Part shown: positions 1-8,069 of the stretch, piece by piece | How the letters are laid out: each line of letters starts with the position of its first letter | Numbering within the stretch: the first letter of the stretch is position 1 | Assembly (NCBI RefSeq): GCF_019752095.1 | Contig: NZ_JAIEMO010000004.1 | Location: forward strand, 1-64,000 | Reading direction: 5' to 3' | Source of the DNA: Nitrosomonas sp. | GTDB lineage: Bacteria; Pseudomonadota; Gammaproteobacteria; Burkholderiales; Nitrosomonadaceae | DNA length: 64,000 nt | Position numbers and translations under genes: made by a program | Notes under the pieces: model-generated | The model's database searches: none | What the model saw: only the letters and a program-made list of their open reading frames with translations | Told to the model about the DNA's origin: nothing

Positions 1-602
1 ATGAATTTGAGCGTGTAGGAGATGATAAAACTATTAAAATTGATGTGCGTATTATCGCTGCGACCAACCGCAATCTGAAGACTGAAGTCGATGCTGGGAG
101 GTTTCGTGAAGATTTGTATTATCGCCTAAGTGTTTTTCCTATTGAAGTGCCGCCATTGCGAGAGCGCGTCAAAGATATCGGCCCTCTAGCAACCCATTTT
201 CTTAATAGTATTTGTACAGAGCTAGGACATGACTCTTTATCATTAACCCAGCAACAGCTTGATGGCCTAAAGAAATATCATTGGCCGGGTAATATTAGAG
301 AGCTTAAAAATGTCATTGAACGGGCAGTAATTCTCACAAAAGGTAGGCGGCTCAGGCTTGATCTTGCTATGCCAGACCATGTCGAAACAAAGAAAATCCA
401 AGTATATACACCGCACTCCGAAGAATCAGAATTCGTTACAGATGCTGTTTTACGTGACAAAGAAAAAATAAACATGTATGCAGTCTTACGACACGCAGAC
501 TGGCGCATATCTGGCACAGACGGTGCAGCTGAGTTACTTGGCATCAAACCTTCTACATTTGCTTACAGGATGAAATTGTATGGAATTAAGAAGCCTGAAT
601 AA
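1..602 (+). CDS. Sigma-54-dependent transcriptional activator, C-terminal part (5' end outside window)
   Basis: The reading frame is open from base 3 and runs in from the left edge, so only the end of the AAA+ domain and the DNA-binding domain are visible. Seen: the RIIAATNR sensor motif, the FREDLYYRLSVFPI segment and PPLRER arginine-finger region typical of NtrC-family bEBPs, then a C-terminal helix-turn-helix (ELLGIKPSTFAYRMKLYGI) of the FhlA/NorR type. The family remodels sigma-54 RNA polymerase at -12/-24 promoters. The N-terminal sensory domain and the GAFTGA loop are not in the window, so the signal is unknown. The target is unknown; no -24/-12 element was recognised nearby. Confidence 0.93.
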   Translation, partial: EFERVGDDKTIKIDVRIIAATNRNLKTEVDAGRFREDLYYRLSVFPIEVPPLRERVKDIGPLATHFLNSICTELGHDSLSLTQQQLDGLKKYHWPGNIRELKNVIERAVILTKGRRLRLDLAMPDHVETKKIQVYTPHSEESEFVTDAVLRDKEKINMYAVLRHADWRISGTDGAAELLGIKPSTFAYRMKLYGIKKPE

Positions 603-917
603 TTTCAGCAATCTGCATCACTCGGTTAGTTTGCTGATAATATGTGCTGTCGCAATGGAATCATTCTGGTTAAGCAGCAGTTAGGTTTGCGCGGCTACTC
701 CTGAGAAACATACGGCCGATAGTAAGAAAAATTCTTTGTTAACCAATCAATTATGCGTATAAAATGTTAAAATTTACGATTATATCTGGTCGAAATTGTA
801 ATTAAAAACGCTCACAGCCAGAGCGGCTCCCTTGTCCGATCTTGTCTTCAATTGGAATTCACTGTTGATTCCCGCTTCTCTGCTTACATTCAAACTATTC
901 AAGATAATAAGCTTGGA
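603..917. other. Intergenic stretch without a recognisable gene
   Basis: These 315 bases lie between the end of the activator gene and the 3' end of the convergent DUF2325 gene. A weak rightward promoter-like pair (TTGTTA at 736-741, 16 bases, TATAAA at 758-763) is visible but leads only into antisense of the DUF2325 gene. No convincing terminator hairpin or coding sequence was found. Confidence 0.4.
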
Positions 918-1556
918 TCAATGGCCAGTTTTCTTAGTCATCATTTTGGCTAACATGCGAATGCCCATCCTAAAACTATTGATTGTCGAACGATCTAGTA
1001 GGACACATGGTTTTCCGGAAGATCTGCAGTAATATTTGACAGTCTGGAATGCTTCATGATTGATACAATCGACTGGACAAATAATCATATCAGCTGTCTT
1101 CTCCATAAGTAGAAATAAATTATTCAGTGTGTCATTTGAATCACCATGAAATGATATGAATGTACCGCCGAATTTTTTTACTATCTGATTATATTCTGGA
1201 TAAAGTTTGATTCTTCCTCCCACGCATAGAATGGTTTTTCCAGTTAATGGATTGTCATAGTATCTGTCGGCTGGGTTGCCATAGTTTGTGCCGTCACTAA
1301 TTTCTATTAAGGAAGATGATTTAATCAAAGGCGCCCAATCGATAATGCGAAAATCTCTAGTCGCAACTGAATGCTCTTTGACCAGTTTTTGTTTGAGATG
1401 TATCAAATTTTGCTTCAGTAGCTGCGCAAGTTTTACAAATCTTTGTAAAACTTTCCGATACGATAGTGAAGTATCTGTATATGCCGAAGTGGGGTAATGA
1501 TAATGAGAAATAGTGCACGATGTGGTCATAGCAGCCTGCTTCTTGAGAAATTTCAT
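918..1556 (-). CDS. DUF2325 domain protein
   Basis: 212 residues. The C-terminal half carries the DUF2325 signature: ILCVGGR, a Y..IV...GG segment, then ICPVDCINHEAF with two cysteines and a histidine, and a KP(C)VLLDRSTINSF ending. The N-terminal half is basic and helical. The start is supported by an AAGGAG ribosome binding site eight bases before the ATG. It lies 120 bases downstream of bfr on the same strand, so the two may be co-transcribed. The biochemical role of DUF2325 is not established; the Cys/His cluster hints at metal or redox sensing, which is inference. Confidence 0.85.
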   Translation of the reverse strand: MKFLKKQAAMTTSCTISHYHYPTSAYTDTSLSYRKVLQRFVKLAQLLKQNLIHLKQKLVKEHSVATRDFRIIDWAPLIKSSSLIEISDGTNYGNPADRYYDNPLTGKTILCVGGRIKLYPEYNQIVKKFGGTFISFHGDSNDTLNNLFLLMEKTADMIICPVDCINHEAFQTVKYYCRSSGKPCVLLDRSTINSFRMGIRMLAKMMTKKTGH

Positions 1557-1633
1557 AATAGAATCTCCTTCAAATTTTCAGCAAGTAAAAAAATGGCTGG
1601 CTGACCATAAAAAATGGGCTGGCTGGCTAAATG

Positions 1634-1667
1634 TACTGCTGGAGAAGGAAGAGGAACTCCAGCAGTA
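1634..1667. other. Inverted repeat between bfr and the DUF2325 gene
   Basis: An 11-base perfect stem (1634-1644 with 1657-1667, TACTGCTGGAG and its complement) with a 12-base loop sits ten bases beyond the bfr stop. No T-run follows on either strand, so it may be an mRNA processing or attenuation hairpin rather than a full intrinsic terminator. Confidence 0.5.
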
Positions 1668-1676
1668 TTGAGAACG

Positions 1677-2141
1677 CTATATCTGACTTTGTAGCCAGTT
1701 ATGGATGCCGACCTTTTGCATGACCCCGAGCTGAGTTTCCAGCCAATCAATATGCTCTTCGGTATCTTCAAGAATATGCTCAAAGATTTCTCGGGATGCA
1801 AAGTCCTGGGTCGATTCACAGGCCGCTATTGCAGCTAGCAGAGTTACCCGCGATGTTGATTCAAGTTTTAGATCACAAGCGATACATTCTTCAGCAGTCT
1901 CACCAATCATTAGTTTTCCTAGATCTTGTAGGTTGGGTAAACCTTCCAGAAACAAAATTCTTTCAATCAGAAGATCAGCGTGCTTCATTTCTTCGCAGGA
2001 TTCTTCAAACTCGTGTTTTCCGAGGCTCTCAAATCCCCAATTCTTGTACATGCGAGCATGCAGAAAATATTGGTTAATGGCTGTTAATTCATGTTGTAAT
2101 TGCTGGTTTAGCCAGCGAATAATATCTACGTTACCTTTCAT
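1677..2141 (-). CDS. bfr: Bacterioferritin
   Basis: 154 residues, the normal length for the haem-containing ferritin that stores iron in 24-mers. Seen: ferroxidase ligands E18, E51, H54, E94 and H130, Tyr25, and Met52, the haem ligand. The residue aligned with E. coli Glu127 in the ExxH motif is Thr127 (sequence DTEEH), so one bridging ligand is replaced unless Glu128 substitutes. A strong AGGAG site precedes the ATG. It lies downstream of hemP on the same strand, with the DUF2325 gene following. Cytoplasmic iron storage and peroxide detoxification are the expected roles. Confidence 0.96.
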   Translation of the reverse strand: MKGNVDIIRWLNQQLQHELTAINQYFLHARMYKNWGFESLGKHEFEESCEEMKHADLLIERILFLEGLPNLQDLGKLMIGETAEECIACDLKLESTSRVTLLAAIAACESTQDFASREIFEHILEDTEEHIDWLETQLGVMQKVGIHNWLQSQI

Positions 2142-2387
2142 TTTTAGCTCCTAAGACAAATATTTTTATGTGGGCTGAATTCATTTGAAAAGATATTGCT
2201 CAGTTACAGTCAAATTGTTTATTGCTTGACATTATATTATGTGTCAAGAAATTGTTCTTAAATAAGAATTCCTATCATAAGCCCATGTCATGCATTCGCT
2301 TACCTTCATCACAGTTGAGAATGGTTTTTGTATGCGAACCGCTAATAACTACAAGTATTAATATACATGATCTGTGCTCACAATCCA

Positions 2388-2573
2388 CTATTTGTTCAGG
2401 ATTAACTTGCCGTTTCGTGTGCGTCGTAGTGTGTATTGTTCACCTTTATGCAATATAAAGACAACATCGCCATTTTTAAATAAGGAGTTGCTATCTATCC
2501 GTGCATTGAAGCTTGTTAGTTCCGATTGATGCGAATTTTTCGTCATCGATTGAGTTAGCGGTTGGGCGTTCAT
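2388..2573 (-). CDS. hemP: Hemin uptake protein HemP family
   Basis: 61 residues from the ATG at 2573. The C-terminus matches the HemP signature: a G-x-x-Y-x-LR-x-TR-x-GKLIL-x-K motif (GEQYTLRRTRNGKLILNK). A longer frame begins at 2609, but that codon lies inside the -10 box and Fur operator, so the internal ATG is preferred; Met10 (2546) is an alternative. No good Shine-Dalgarno is visible. HemP proteins are small, iron-repressed proteins; some act as regulators of haem uptake genes. No haem receptor gene is adjacent. Confidence 0.82.
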   Translation of the reverse strand: MNAQPLTQSMTKNSHQSELTSFNARIDSNSLFKNGDVVFILHKGEQYTLRRTRNGKLILNK

Positions 2574-2587
2574 AATTAATATAAAGA

Positions 2588-2635
2588 TGATAATGAGAAT
2601 TGTTCTCATTATATAGATGTGCTGATAAAATGCAA
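2588..2635 (-). promoter_or_regulatory. hemP promoter with overlapping Fur box
   Basis: Read on the minus strand: -35 TTGCAT (2630-2635), 16-base spacer, perfect -10 TATAAT (2608-2613). A 19-base palindrome (2592-2610, AATGAGAA-TTG-TTCTCATT in plus orientation) overlaps the -10 box and the expected start site and resembles the Fur consensus GATAATGATAATCATTATC. Binding there would block the polymerase when iron is plentiful. Sequence seen directly; regulation by Fur is inferred. Confidence 0.8.
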
Positions 2636-2853
2636 GCGTAATCCAAAGTTAGAATTAAAGTACTATTGATTTCGATATTAACTGTCGGGAGACCAGCCAT
2701 TGCAGCATTCAGCTGAACCTTATCTGATCAGGTTAATTTGTCATGAGAACTATATAGATAGTGTCTATTGACGCGAGTTGTTTTTTAAAAGTTTCACTTG
2801 CTACCAACGCCGCCGATAAATCGACTAATAAGGTGCTAAAATTCTCAGTAATC

Positions 2854-3864
2854 ATGATCGAGCGGCGAAATTTCTATCGAATTCTTCACATTCAGCCTGA
2901 TGCACCGATGACGATTGTTAAGGAAAGTTATTGGGTATTGATGCAAAAACTTGTGACGCATCCTGAACTGGCCAGTCCGGACTGGAATGTAAGTTTACTT
3001 AATCTTGCTTATAGTACGCTAGGGGATCCGCTCAAACGGGATGTATATGATCAAGAGTTATTAGATCGATATCATATTAAAATTCTTAGTCAGGGCGCAT
3101 TAGGACCCAGTGTCAAGCTTGAAGCAGAGCAAAAGTATAGGGAACGTACGGATAGTTTGAATCAACGTAATTATTATCGCATTCTTCAAGTTCAACCTGA
3201 TGCACCAATTACGACGATTAAGGCGAGTTATCAGATATTAAAAAAAGATTCTTTTCAAGATAAAGCATTGCTTGATGAAGCTTATCGAATTTTATCTGAT
3301 CCGGCGGCGCGTATGCAGTATGACGCACTTTTAATGAGCAATTTACTTCGTGCTACGAAAGAAACAGCAAATAAGAAGACTAATCTACCCAGCTTGATCC
3401 CCGAATTAGACGCAGCAGAATACTCTGTCAAACCATATCGGACGATGATTACGCATTATTGTTTTTTCTGTAAGACGCCATATGTGCCGCAAACAGGCTT
3501 TTACCAAAGTGAAAGTTGTTTGGAATGTGCAAGCCCTCTGCTTCTATTGAATCATAAAAACATGGAGTCAACACGCCGCACTATGATGCGCATTCCAGTG
3601 AGGGGTGAGTTGGTTTTTTACTTGTTTTGGCCGGGTCGTCCGGTGCAAGGTGTTTTTCAAGATTTATCACCTGCAGGCATACGCTTTTTGACTGATGTGA
3701 TACTGGATTTCAAGGACGTTATAAAAATCGACGCGCCGAATTTTCAAGCGGTAGCCGAGGTAACGCATAAACGACACGAGAGTCATGGAATTTCTGTGGG
3801 CACACGCTTTATTGCGGTAAAATTCGATCAACAACATGGCAACTTTGTCACATTGCAGGTTTAA
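2854..3864 (+). CDS. Tandem degenerate J-domain, zinc-ribbon and PilZ protein
   Basis: 336 residues from the ATG at 2854; a GTG 93 bases upstream is also possible. Domains in order: J-like domain at about 6-66, a second at about 106-157 (both begin N-[FY]-YRIL-x-[IV]-QPDAP and end in DP..R..YD), a four-cysteine zinc ribbon (C203, C206, C222, C225), and a C-terminal PilZ domain with RTMMR (242-246) and DLSPAG (270-275), the two c-di-GMP binding motifs. The HPD loop needed to stimulate DnaK is HPE in the first repeat and deleted in the second, so chaperone stimulation is unlikely. A cytoplasmic c-di-GMP-responsive scaffold is the best inference; the function is unknown. Confidence 0.85.
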   Translation: MIERRNFYRILHIQPDAPMTIVKESYWVLMQKLVTHPELASPDWNVSLLNLAYSTLGDPLKRDVYDQELLDRYHIKILSQGALGPSVKLEAEQKYRERTDSLNQRNYYRILQVQPDAPITTIKASYQILKKDSFQDKALLDEAYRILSDPAARMQYDALLMSNLLRATKETANKKTNLPSLIPELDAAEYSVKPYRTMITHYCFFCKTPYVPQTGFYQSESCLECASPLLLLNHKNMESTRRTMMRIPVRGELVFYLFWPGRPVQGVFQDLSPAGIRFLTDVILDFKDVIKIDAPNFQAVAEVTHKRHESHGISVGTRFIAVKFDQQHGNFVTLQV

Positions 3865-3974
3865 CAGGATATTGAATAGCTATTGGTATTAGAAACAAGC
3901 TCAGTCTGTTCATCATTAGGTTTAAACAGTTTGTCTCGCTTGTCTCTTCCTTACATATCGATTGCTACGAAAAC

Positions 3975-4012
3975 ATTCTTAACAACCGGTGGTTTTCGGT
4001 TGAGATAAGAAT
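3975..4012. terminator. Hairpin between convergent genes
   Basis: An imperfect stem pairs 3975-3988 with 3997-4012 around an eight-base loop. It lies between the stop of the PilZ gene and the stop of the leftward MBL gene, the place for a bidirectional terminator. A short T-rich tail follows on the plus strand. Confidence 0.45.
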
Positions 4013-4053
4013 ATGATTTTCTTCAAGTAATATGTAAATTTTAATGTCACGCG

Positions 4054-4914
4054 TCAAATTAAGTTAATCGGTATTTTAAAATAGGAAACCCCATTAGGTT
4101 CGACTGGCGGTAATTTCCCGCCTCTGATGTTTGTCTGTATCGATGGAAGTAACAAATTAGGCATTCCTAGCGTTGCATCGCGTGCATTGCGCATCTTTAC
4201 AAATTCGTCTTCAGTAATTCCAACGTGGACATGAATGTTGTGCGCGCGTTGTTCAGCAACCGTACACTCCCACTCTGCCGGGCGATTGGTGGGAGGGTAA
4301 TCGTGGCACATCAATAGGCGGGTTTCCGGTGGGAATGCCAGTATTTTTTGAATGGATTTAAACAGATGGCGTGCGTCGCCTCCGGGAAAATCTGCACGAG
4401 CAGTGCCAACATCCGGCATAAAAAGCGTATCACCCACAAAGATCACATCGTTGATTTGATATGCGATGTCGGCGGGTGTGTGGCCTGATACTGCAATGGT
4501 TTTAGCCGTAATTTTTCCGATCTGAAACGATTCGCCGTCAGCAAATAGATGGTCGAAATGATGACCGTCGGGTATGAATTCATCACCAAAGTTAAAAATC
4601 TTTTTGAATGTTTTCTGAACTGCGGGAATATTCTGGCCAATGCCGATTTTTCCACCTAGCCGATTTCTAAGATAATCGGCCGATGATAAATGATCCGCAT
4701 GCGCATGTGTTTCTAAAATCCACTGCACCGAAAGGCGTTGATCTTGAATAAATGCAATTATTTTGTCAGCTATATGAGTAAAGGTTTTGCTGGCTTTGGG
4801 ATCGTAATCCAGAACAGGATCAATTATGGCGCAGTAGCCTCCAGCTTCATCAAAAATAACATAACTGATGGTCTGTGTTACCGTATCAAAGAATGCTTCA
4901 ATAGTGGGTTTCAT
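4054..4914 (-). CDS. MBL-fold persulfide dioxygenase-like hydrolase (ETHE1/Blh type)
   Basis: 286 residues. Seen: metallo-beta-lactamase motif HAHADH, then GHTP, GDTLF and CHDY, in the order found in ETHE1-like and Blh-type proteins. The family uses one Fe(II) to oxidise glutathione persulfide to sulfite. The start has a GGAG site six bases upstream. It is divergent from the YeeE/YedE pair and near a BigR-like repressor and an SQR fusion. This is the arrangement of the bigR-blh sulfide operons of plant-associated bacteria, except that here DUF442 is fused to SQR rather than to this protein. Persulfide oxidation is inferred with good support. Confidence 0.88.
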   Translation of the reverse strand: MKPTIEAFFDTVTQTISYVIFDEAGGYCAIIDPVLDYDPKASKTFTHIADKIIAFIQDQRLSVQWILETHAHADHLSSADYLRNRLGGKIGIGQNIPAVQKTFKKIFNFGDEFIPDGHHFDHLFADGESFQIGKITAKTIAVSGHTPADIAYQINDVIFVGDTLFMPDVGTARADFPGGDARHLFKSIQKILAFPPETRLLMCHDYPPTNRPAEWECTVAEQRAHNIHVHVGITEDEFVKMRNARDATLGMPNLLLPSIQTNIRGGKLPPVEPNGVSYFKIPINLI

Positions 4915-4973
4915 ATTATTCTCCGAGTTGTTTTTGAGGCTAAATTTCTGTTGAAAACATACAAATAGATATC

Positions 4974-4998
4974 ATTATGTTTATATATATATCATAAT
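4974..4998. promoter_or_regulatory. AT-rich inverted repeat in the divergent sulfur promoter region
   Basis: ATTATG (4974-4979) and its complement CATAAT (4993-4998) flank an alternating TA core, between the MBL gene and the YeeE gene. BigR/SqrR repressors bind AT-rich palindromes in such positions, and a candidate repressor is encoded 1 kb away. Operator function is inferred. Confidence 0.45.
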
Positions 4999-5039
4999 AA
5001 TGGAAACGATAGTATTATTTTCTCAGTATAGGGGGGCAT

Positions 5040-5468
5040 ATGAATTATCCGGACTTATTATCATGGCATGCAATGGCAGGGGGGCTAGCTATAGGTTTTG
5101 CGGTGACTTTGTTATTACTGTTTAATGGCCGTGTTGCCGGTATATCCGGAATTATAGGCGGTTTATTCCGCTTGCAAAGGGGGGATGTTAGTTGGCGCAT
5201 CGCATTTATTTTAGGACTGGTTTTATCAGTCACTAGTTGGAAGTTTTTTTTCGCTCTGCCGGAGATACAAATTGAAACCAGTCATATGATGTTGATATTA
5301 GCTGGCTTATTGGTTGGTTTCGGTACAAGATTGGGATCTGGGTGCACGAGCGGTCATGGTGTTTGTGGATTATCGCGAGGATCTTCCCGTTCTTTTGTAG
5401 CAACAGCCCTATTTATAGTGACGGCTATGATGACGGTTTATTGGGTAAGACATGTGTTTACTAATTAG
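5040..5468 (+). CDS. YeeE/YedE family sulfur-compound transporter, N-terminal half
   Basis: 142 residues, mostly hydrophobic, with about four membrane segments. The conserved motif GSGCTSGHGVCGLSR is that of YeeE/YedE (DUF395) proteins, whose cysteines pass thiosulfate or sulfur through the membrane. An AGGGGGG ribosome site stands just before the ATG. The usual single ~350-residue protein is split here into two genes; the second half follows 32 bases later. It probably imports or exports reduced sulfur in the inner membrane. Confidence 0.9.
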   Translation: MNYPDLLSWHAMAGGLAIGFAVTLLLLFNGRVAGISGIIGGLFRLQRGDVSWRIAFILGLVLSVTSWKFFFALPEIQIETSHMMLILAGLLVGFGTRLGSGCTSGHGVCGLSRGSSRSFVATALFIVTAMMTVYWVRHVFTN

Positions 5469-5500
5469 TTTAAGTAGCTGTGCGTAATGGAGGATATCAA

Positions 5501-5917
5501 ATGGTTGGTTTGATGGCATGGGTGTCTGGAATTGTGTTCGGATTAGGAATTATTTTGTCCGGTATGGTTAATCCAGCAATCGTATTAGCTTTTCTTGATG
5601 TAACCGGTCGTTGGGACCCTTCATTGGCATGGGTGATGGTTGGTGCGGTGGCGGTGGGCTCTTTAGCTTTTGCCATTGCGAAGAAGCGGAAGAAAAGCTA
5701 CTTAGGTGAATCAATGCAGATACCGGGTGTTACCAAAATTGATGCTCGGCTGATATTAGGTGGAATTGTGTTCGGGATCGGCTGGGGAATCGCTGGAATT
5801 TGCCCTGGACCAGCGTTAGTTCTGGTTGGATCCGGTAGCCTGGAGGCTATCATTTTTCTTGCGGCAATGTTATTGGGGATGGGGGTTTTCGAAGCTATTC
5901 AGCAGAAACATCAATAA
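5501..5917 (+). CDS. YeeE/YedE family sulfur-compound transporter, C-terminal half
   Basis: 138 residues from the ATG at 5501, chosen because GGAGG lies seven bases upstream; an in-frame GTG at 5480 is less likely. Four membrane segments, with the conserved GICPGPALV motif near residues 100-108 supplying the second half of the pore. It pairs with the preceding gene to make a complete transporter. Confidence 0.9.
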   Translation: MVGLMAWVSGIVFGLGIILSGMVNPAIVLAFLDVTGRWDPSLAWVMVGAVAVGSLAFAIAKKRKKSYLGESMQIPGVTKIDARLILGGIVFGIGWGIAGICPGPALVLVGSGSLEAIIFLAAMLLGMGVFEAIQQKHQ

Positions 5918-5946
5918 GTTTACTGACAATTTCTATAAAATAAATT

Positions 5947-5991
5947 AGGATTAATATCCTTGTGATCATTGTTGAATTTCGAGGCCTCGAA
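5947..5991. promoter_or_regulatory. Two palindromes upstream of the ArsR-family gene
   Basis: AGGAT-TAAT-ATCCT (5947-5960) and a perfect 14-base palindrome TTCGAGGCCTCGAA (5978-5991) stand in the leader before the repressor gene at 6017. Either could be an autoregulatory operator or, for the second, a short hairpin. The palindromes are seen; the role is inferred. Confidence 0.45.
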
Positions 5992-6016
5992 TAATTACTC
6001 TAAAATATGATAAAAC

Positions 6017-6343
6017 ATGAAGACACAATCAGCTTTAAACAGTATGACAACGTTGCATACATCGGCTGCGGATGCGTGTGCATTGCTGAAAATTCTCGCC
6101 AATGAAGATCGATTGCTCATTTTATGCGAACTTAGCCAAGGAACACGGAATGTGGGTGAATTGGAAGCATTATTGGGCATTCATCAACCCACCTTATCGC
6201 AGCAATTAACCGTACTGCGAGAAGAAAATCTGGTTTCGACAGAACGAAGAGGCAAGTACATTTACTATAGCTTAGCAAGCCTGGAGGCTATTCAAGTTAT
6301 GGAGACGTTATTCAACCTTTACTGCAAGAAGCATTCCGCGTAA
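6017..6343 (+). CDS. ArsR-family persulfide sensor, BigR/SqrR type
   Basis: 108 residues with a winged helix-turn-helix (GIHQPTLSQQLTVLREENLV). Two cysteines, C37 in the LLILCEL helix and C103 in NLYCKKH near the C-terminus, match the pair that forms a disulfide or polysulfide bridge in BigR and SqrR (C42 and C108 in BigR); metal-binding ArsR motifs are absent. In that family the reduced protein represses sulfide-oxidation genes and persulfide releases it. It sits inside a cluster with persulfide dioxygenase, YeeE and SQR genes, which supports the call. The Shine-Dalgarno is weak. Confidence 0.88.
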   Translation: MKTQSALNSMTTLHTSAADACALLKILANEDRLLILCELSQGTRNVGELEALLGIHQPTLSQQLTVLREENLVSTERRGKYIYYSLASLEAIQVMETLFNLYCKKHSA

Positions 6344-6452
6344 GAGGCTAAAGATTAGTTGCAGTGCTTATAGATCTTTTTGGAGAAGGATTCTATATAA
6401 ACGGAAGTCGTAGCTAGGCTATTAAATTACAGGCTAATAAAGGAGAATAGGC

Positions 6453-8063
6453 ATGCCCATTGATATTATTAAACTGGATCACACGTTTTCGGTGAGCGGT
6501 CAAATCAGCATTGATGACATCAATGAACTAGCGGCGGCTGGTTACAAGTCGATTATTTGTAATCGCCCGGACTATGAAGGCGGCGAGAATCAGCCGCATA
6601 GTGAAGAGCTGGAAGCAGTGGCTAAAACGCTAGGTATTGCCTTCGCTTATTTGCCTGTCAAGATGGGCTCGGTTCCTACCGAGCGTGTTAAAGCTTTTCA
6701 GAAACTGATGACTGAGTTGCCTAAACCGGTTTTGGCGTTTTGTAACTCCGGTAGACGCGCGACTGCTTTGCATGAGATGGCCCGGCAAAGCGCCAGTAAT
6801 GATGTGAAGGCACAGGATTCAGTCTTTGACGCCTGTAATTGGGGGAATGCTTTCGATGTGGTCGTTATTGGTGGCGGTTCAGCTGGCATCGGAGTCACTG
6901 CTAGCCTACTCAAACGGCGACCAACGCTGCGTATTGCAATCATCGAACCCAGCAGTGAACATTATTATCAACCTGCCTGGACGCTGGTCGGGGGCGGTAC
7001 ATACGACATTGCGGAAACAGTGAAACCGATGGCAGATGTGATTCCCAGAAACGCAGAGTGGGTCCAGGCGGCCGCAGCTGTATTTGATCCGGAAAGCAAC
7101 AAAGTGCGTCTGGATGATGGTCGAGTGATTGGCTACCGGCAGTTAATTGTTTGTCCTGGTATCCGCACAGCATGGGAAAAGGTTGAGGGATTGGAAGAAA
7201 CGCTGGGTAAGAATGGCGTTACATCAAATTACCGTCATGATTTGGCGCCTTATACCTGGGAACTGGTGCGAGAACTTAAATCCGGGAAGGCAATTTTTAC
7301 CCAGCCGCCCATGCCCATCAAATGCGCTGGTGCACCACAAAAAGCCATGTATCTTTCGTGCGATCACTGGCTGCAAACAGATTGTTTGGATAGCATAGAC
7401 GTTGAGTTTGATACAGCAGGTGCCGTGTTGTTTGGTGTGGCTGATTTTGTGCCGCCTTTGATGGAGTATGTCAAACGCTACCATGCGAAATTGGTATTTA
7501 ATTCCAACCTGGTCAAAGTGGACGGAACGCAAAAAATCGCCTACTTTGAAATTAAGGATGCTGATGGCACGATAGTACGCGAAGCAAAACCGTTCGATTT
7601 ATTGCATGTGACGCCGCCACAAATGGCACCGGACTTTCTGCGTGATAGCCCTTTGGCGGACGCCAGCGGGTTTTGCAAGGTGAATGAAAAGACACTGCAA
7701 CATACCGATTATTCGAATATATTTTCTCTGGGGGACGCTTGTTCTTCGCCCAATGCGAAAACTGCAGCCGCCGCCCGAAAGCAAATTGTTGTTGTGGCCG
7801 AGAATCTGTTGGCTGAAAAAGAAGACCGGGAATTTACCGCTTCTTACGACGGCTATGGCGCATGTCCGCTGACTGTGGAAAATGGCAAGGTAATCCTGGC
7901 TGAATTTGGTTTTGGCGGAAAGCTACTGCCCACCTTCCCATTTAATCCAACCGCACCGAGTAAGCTCTATTGGTTTTTCAAGCAGACTGTTTTTCCATGG
8001 ATTTACTGGAATGGCATGTTAAAAGGCAAGGAATGGCTTGCTCATCCTCGCAAGTCACGCTGA
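6453..8063 (+). CDS. DUF442-sulfide:quinone oxidoreductase fusion
   Basis: 536 residues; AAGGAG stands seven bases before the ATG. Residues 1-115 form a DUF442 (dual-specificity-phosphatase-like) domain with an active-site loop CNSGRR (C97-R102). From about 135 it is an FAD flavoprotein of the eukaryote-like SQR group: VVIGGGSAGIG at 137-147, KCAGAPQK with C291, and SLGDACSSP..KTAAA with C430 near the second redox cysteine position. C234 is also present. SQR oxidises sulfide to a protein persulfide and passes electrons to quinone; the DUF442 domain may move or release the sulfane sulfur, which is inference. Confidence 0.9.
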   Translation: MPIDIIKLDHTFSVSGQISIDDINELAAAGYKSIICNRPDYEGGENQPHSEELEAVAKTLGIAFAYLPVKMGSVPTERVKAFQKLMTELPKPVLAFCNSGRRATALHEMARQSASNDVKAQDSVFDACNWGNAFDVVVIGGGSAGIGVTASLLKRRPTLRIAIIEPSSEHYYQPAWTLVGGGTYDIAETVKPMADVIPRNAEWVQAAAAVFDPESNKVRLDDGRVIGYRQLIVCPGIRTAWEKVEGLEETLGKNGVTSNYRHDLAPYTWELVRELKSGKAIFTQPPMPIKCAGAPQKAMYLSCDHWLQTDCLDSIDVEFDTAGAVLFGVADFVPPLMEYVKRYHAKLVFNSNLVKVDGTQKIAYFEIKDADGTIVREAKPFDLLHVTPPQMAPDFLRDSPLADASGFCKVNEKTLQHTDYSNIFSLGDACSSPNAKTAAAARKQIVVVAENLLAEKEDREFTASYDGYGACPLTVENGKVILAEFGFGGKLLPTFPFNPTAPSKLYWFFKQTVFPWIYWNGMLKGKEWLAHPRKSR

Positions 8064-8069
8064 GTTAGC

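Noticed and set aside
832..1032. Rightward 66-codon frame from a TTG with a weak promoter pair upstream.
   Set aside because: It overlaps the DUF2325 gene in antisense and has no ribosome site or recognisable product.
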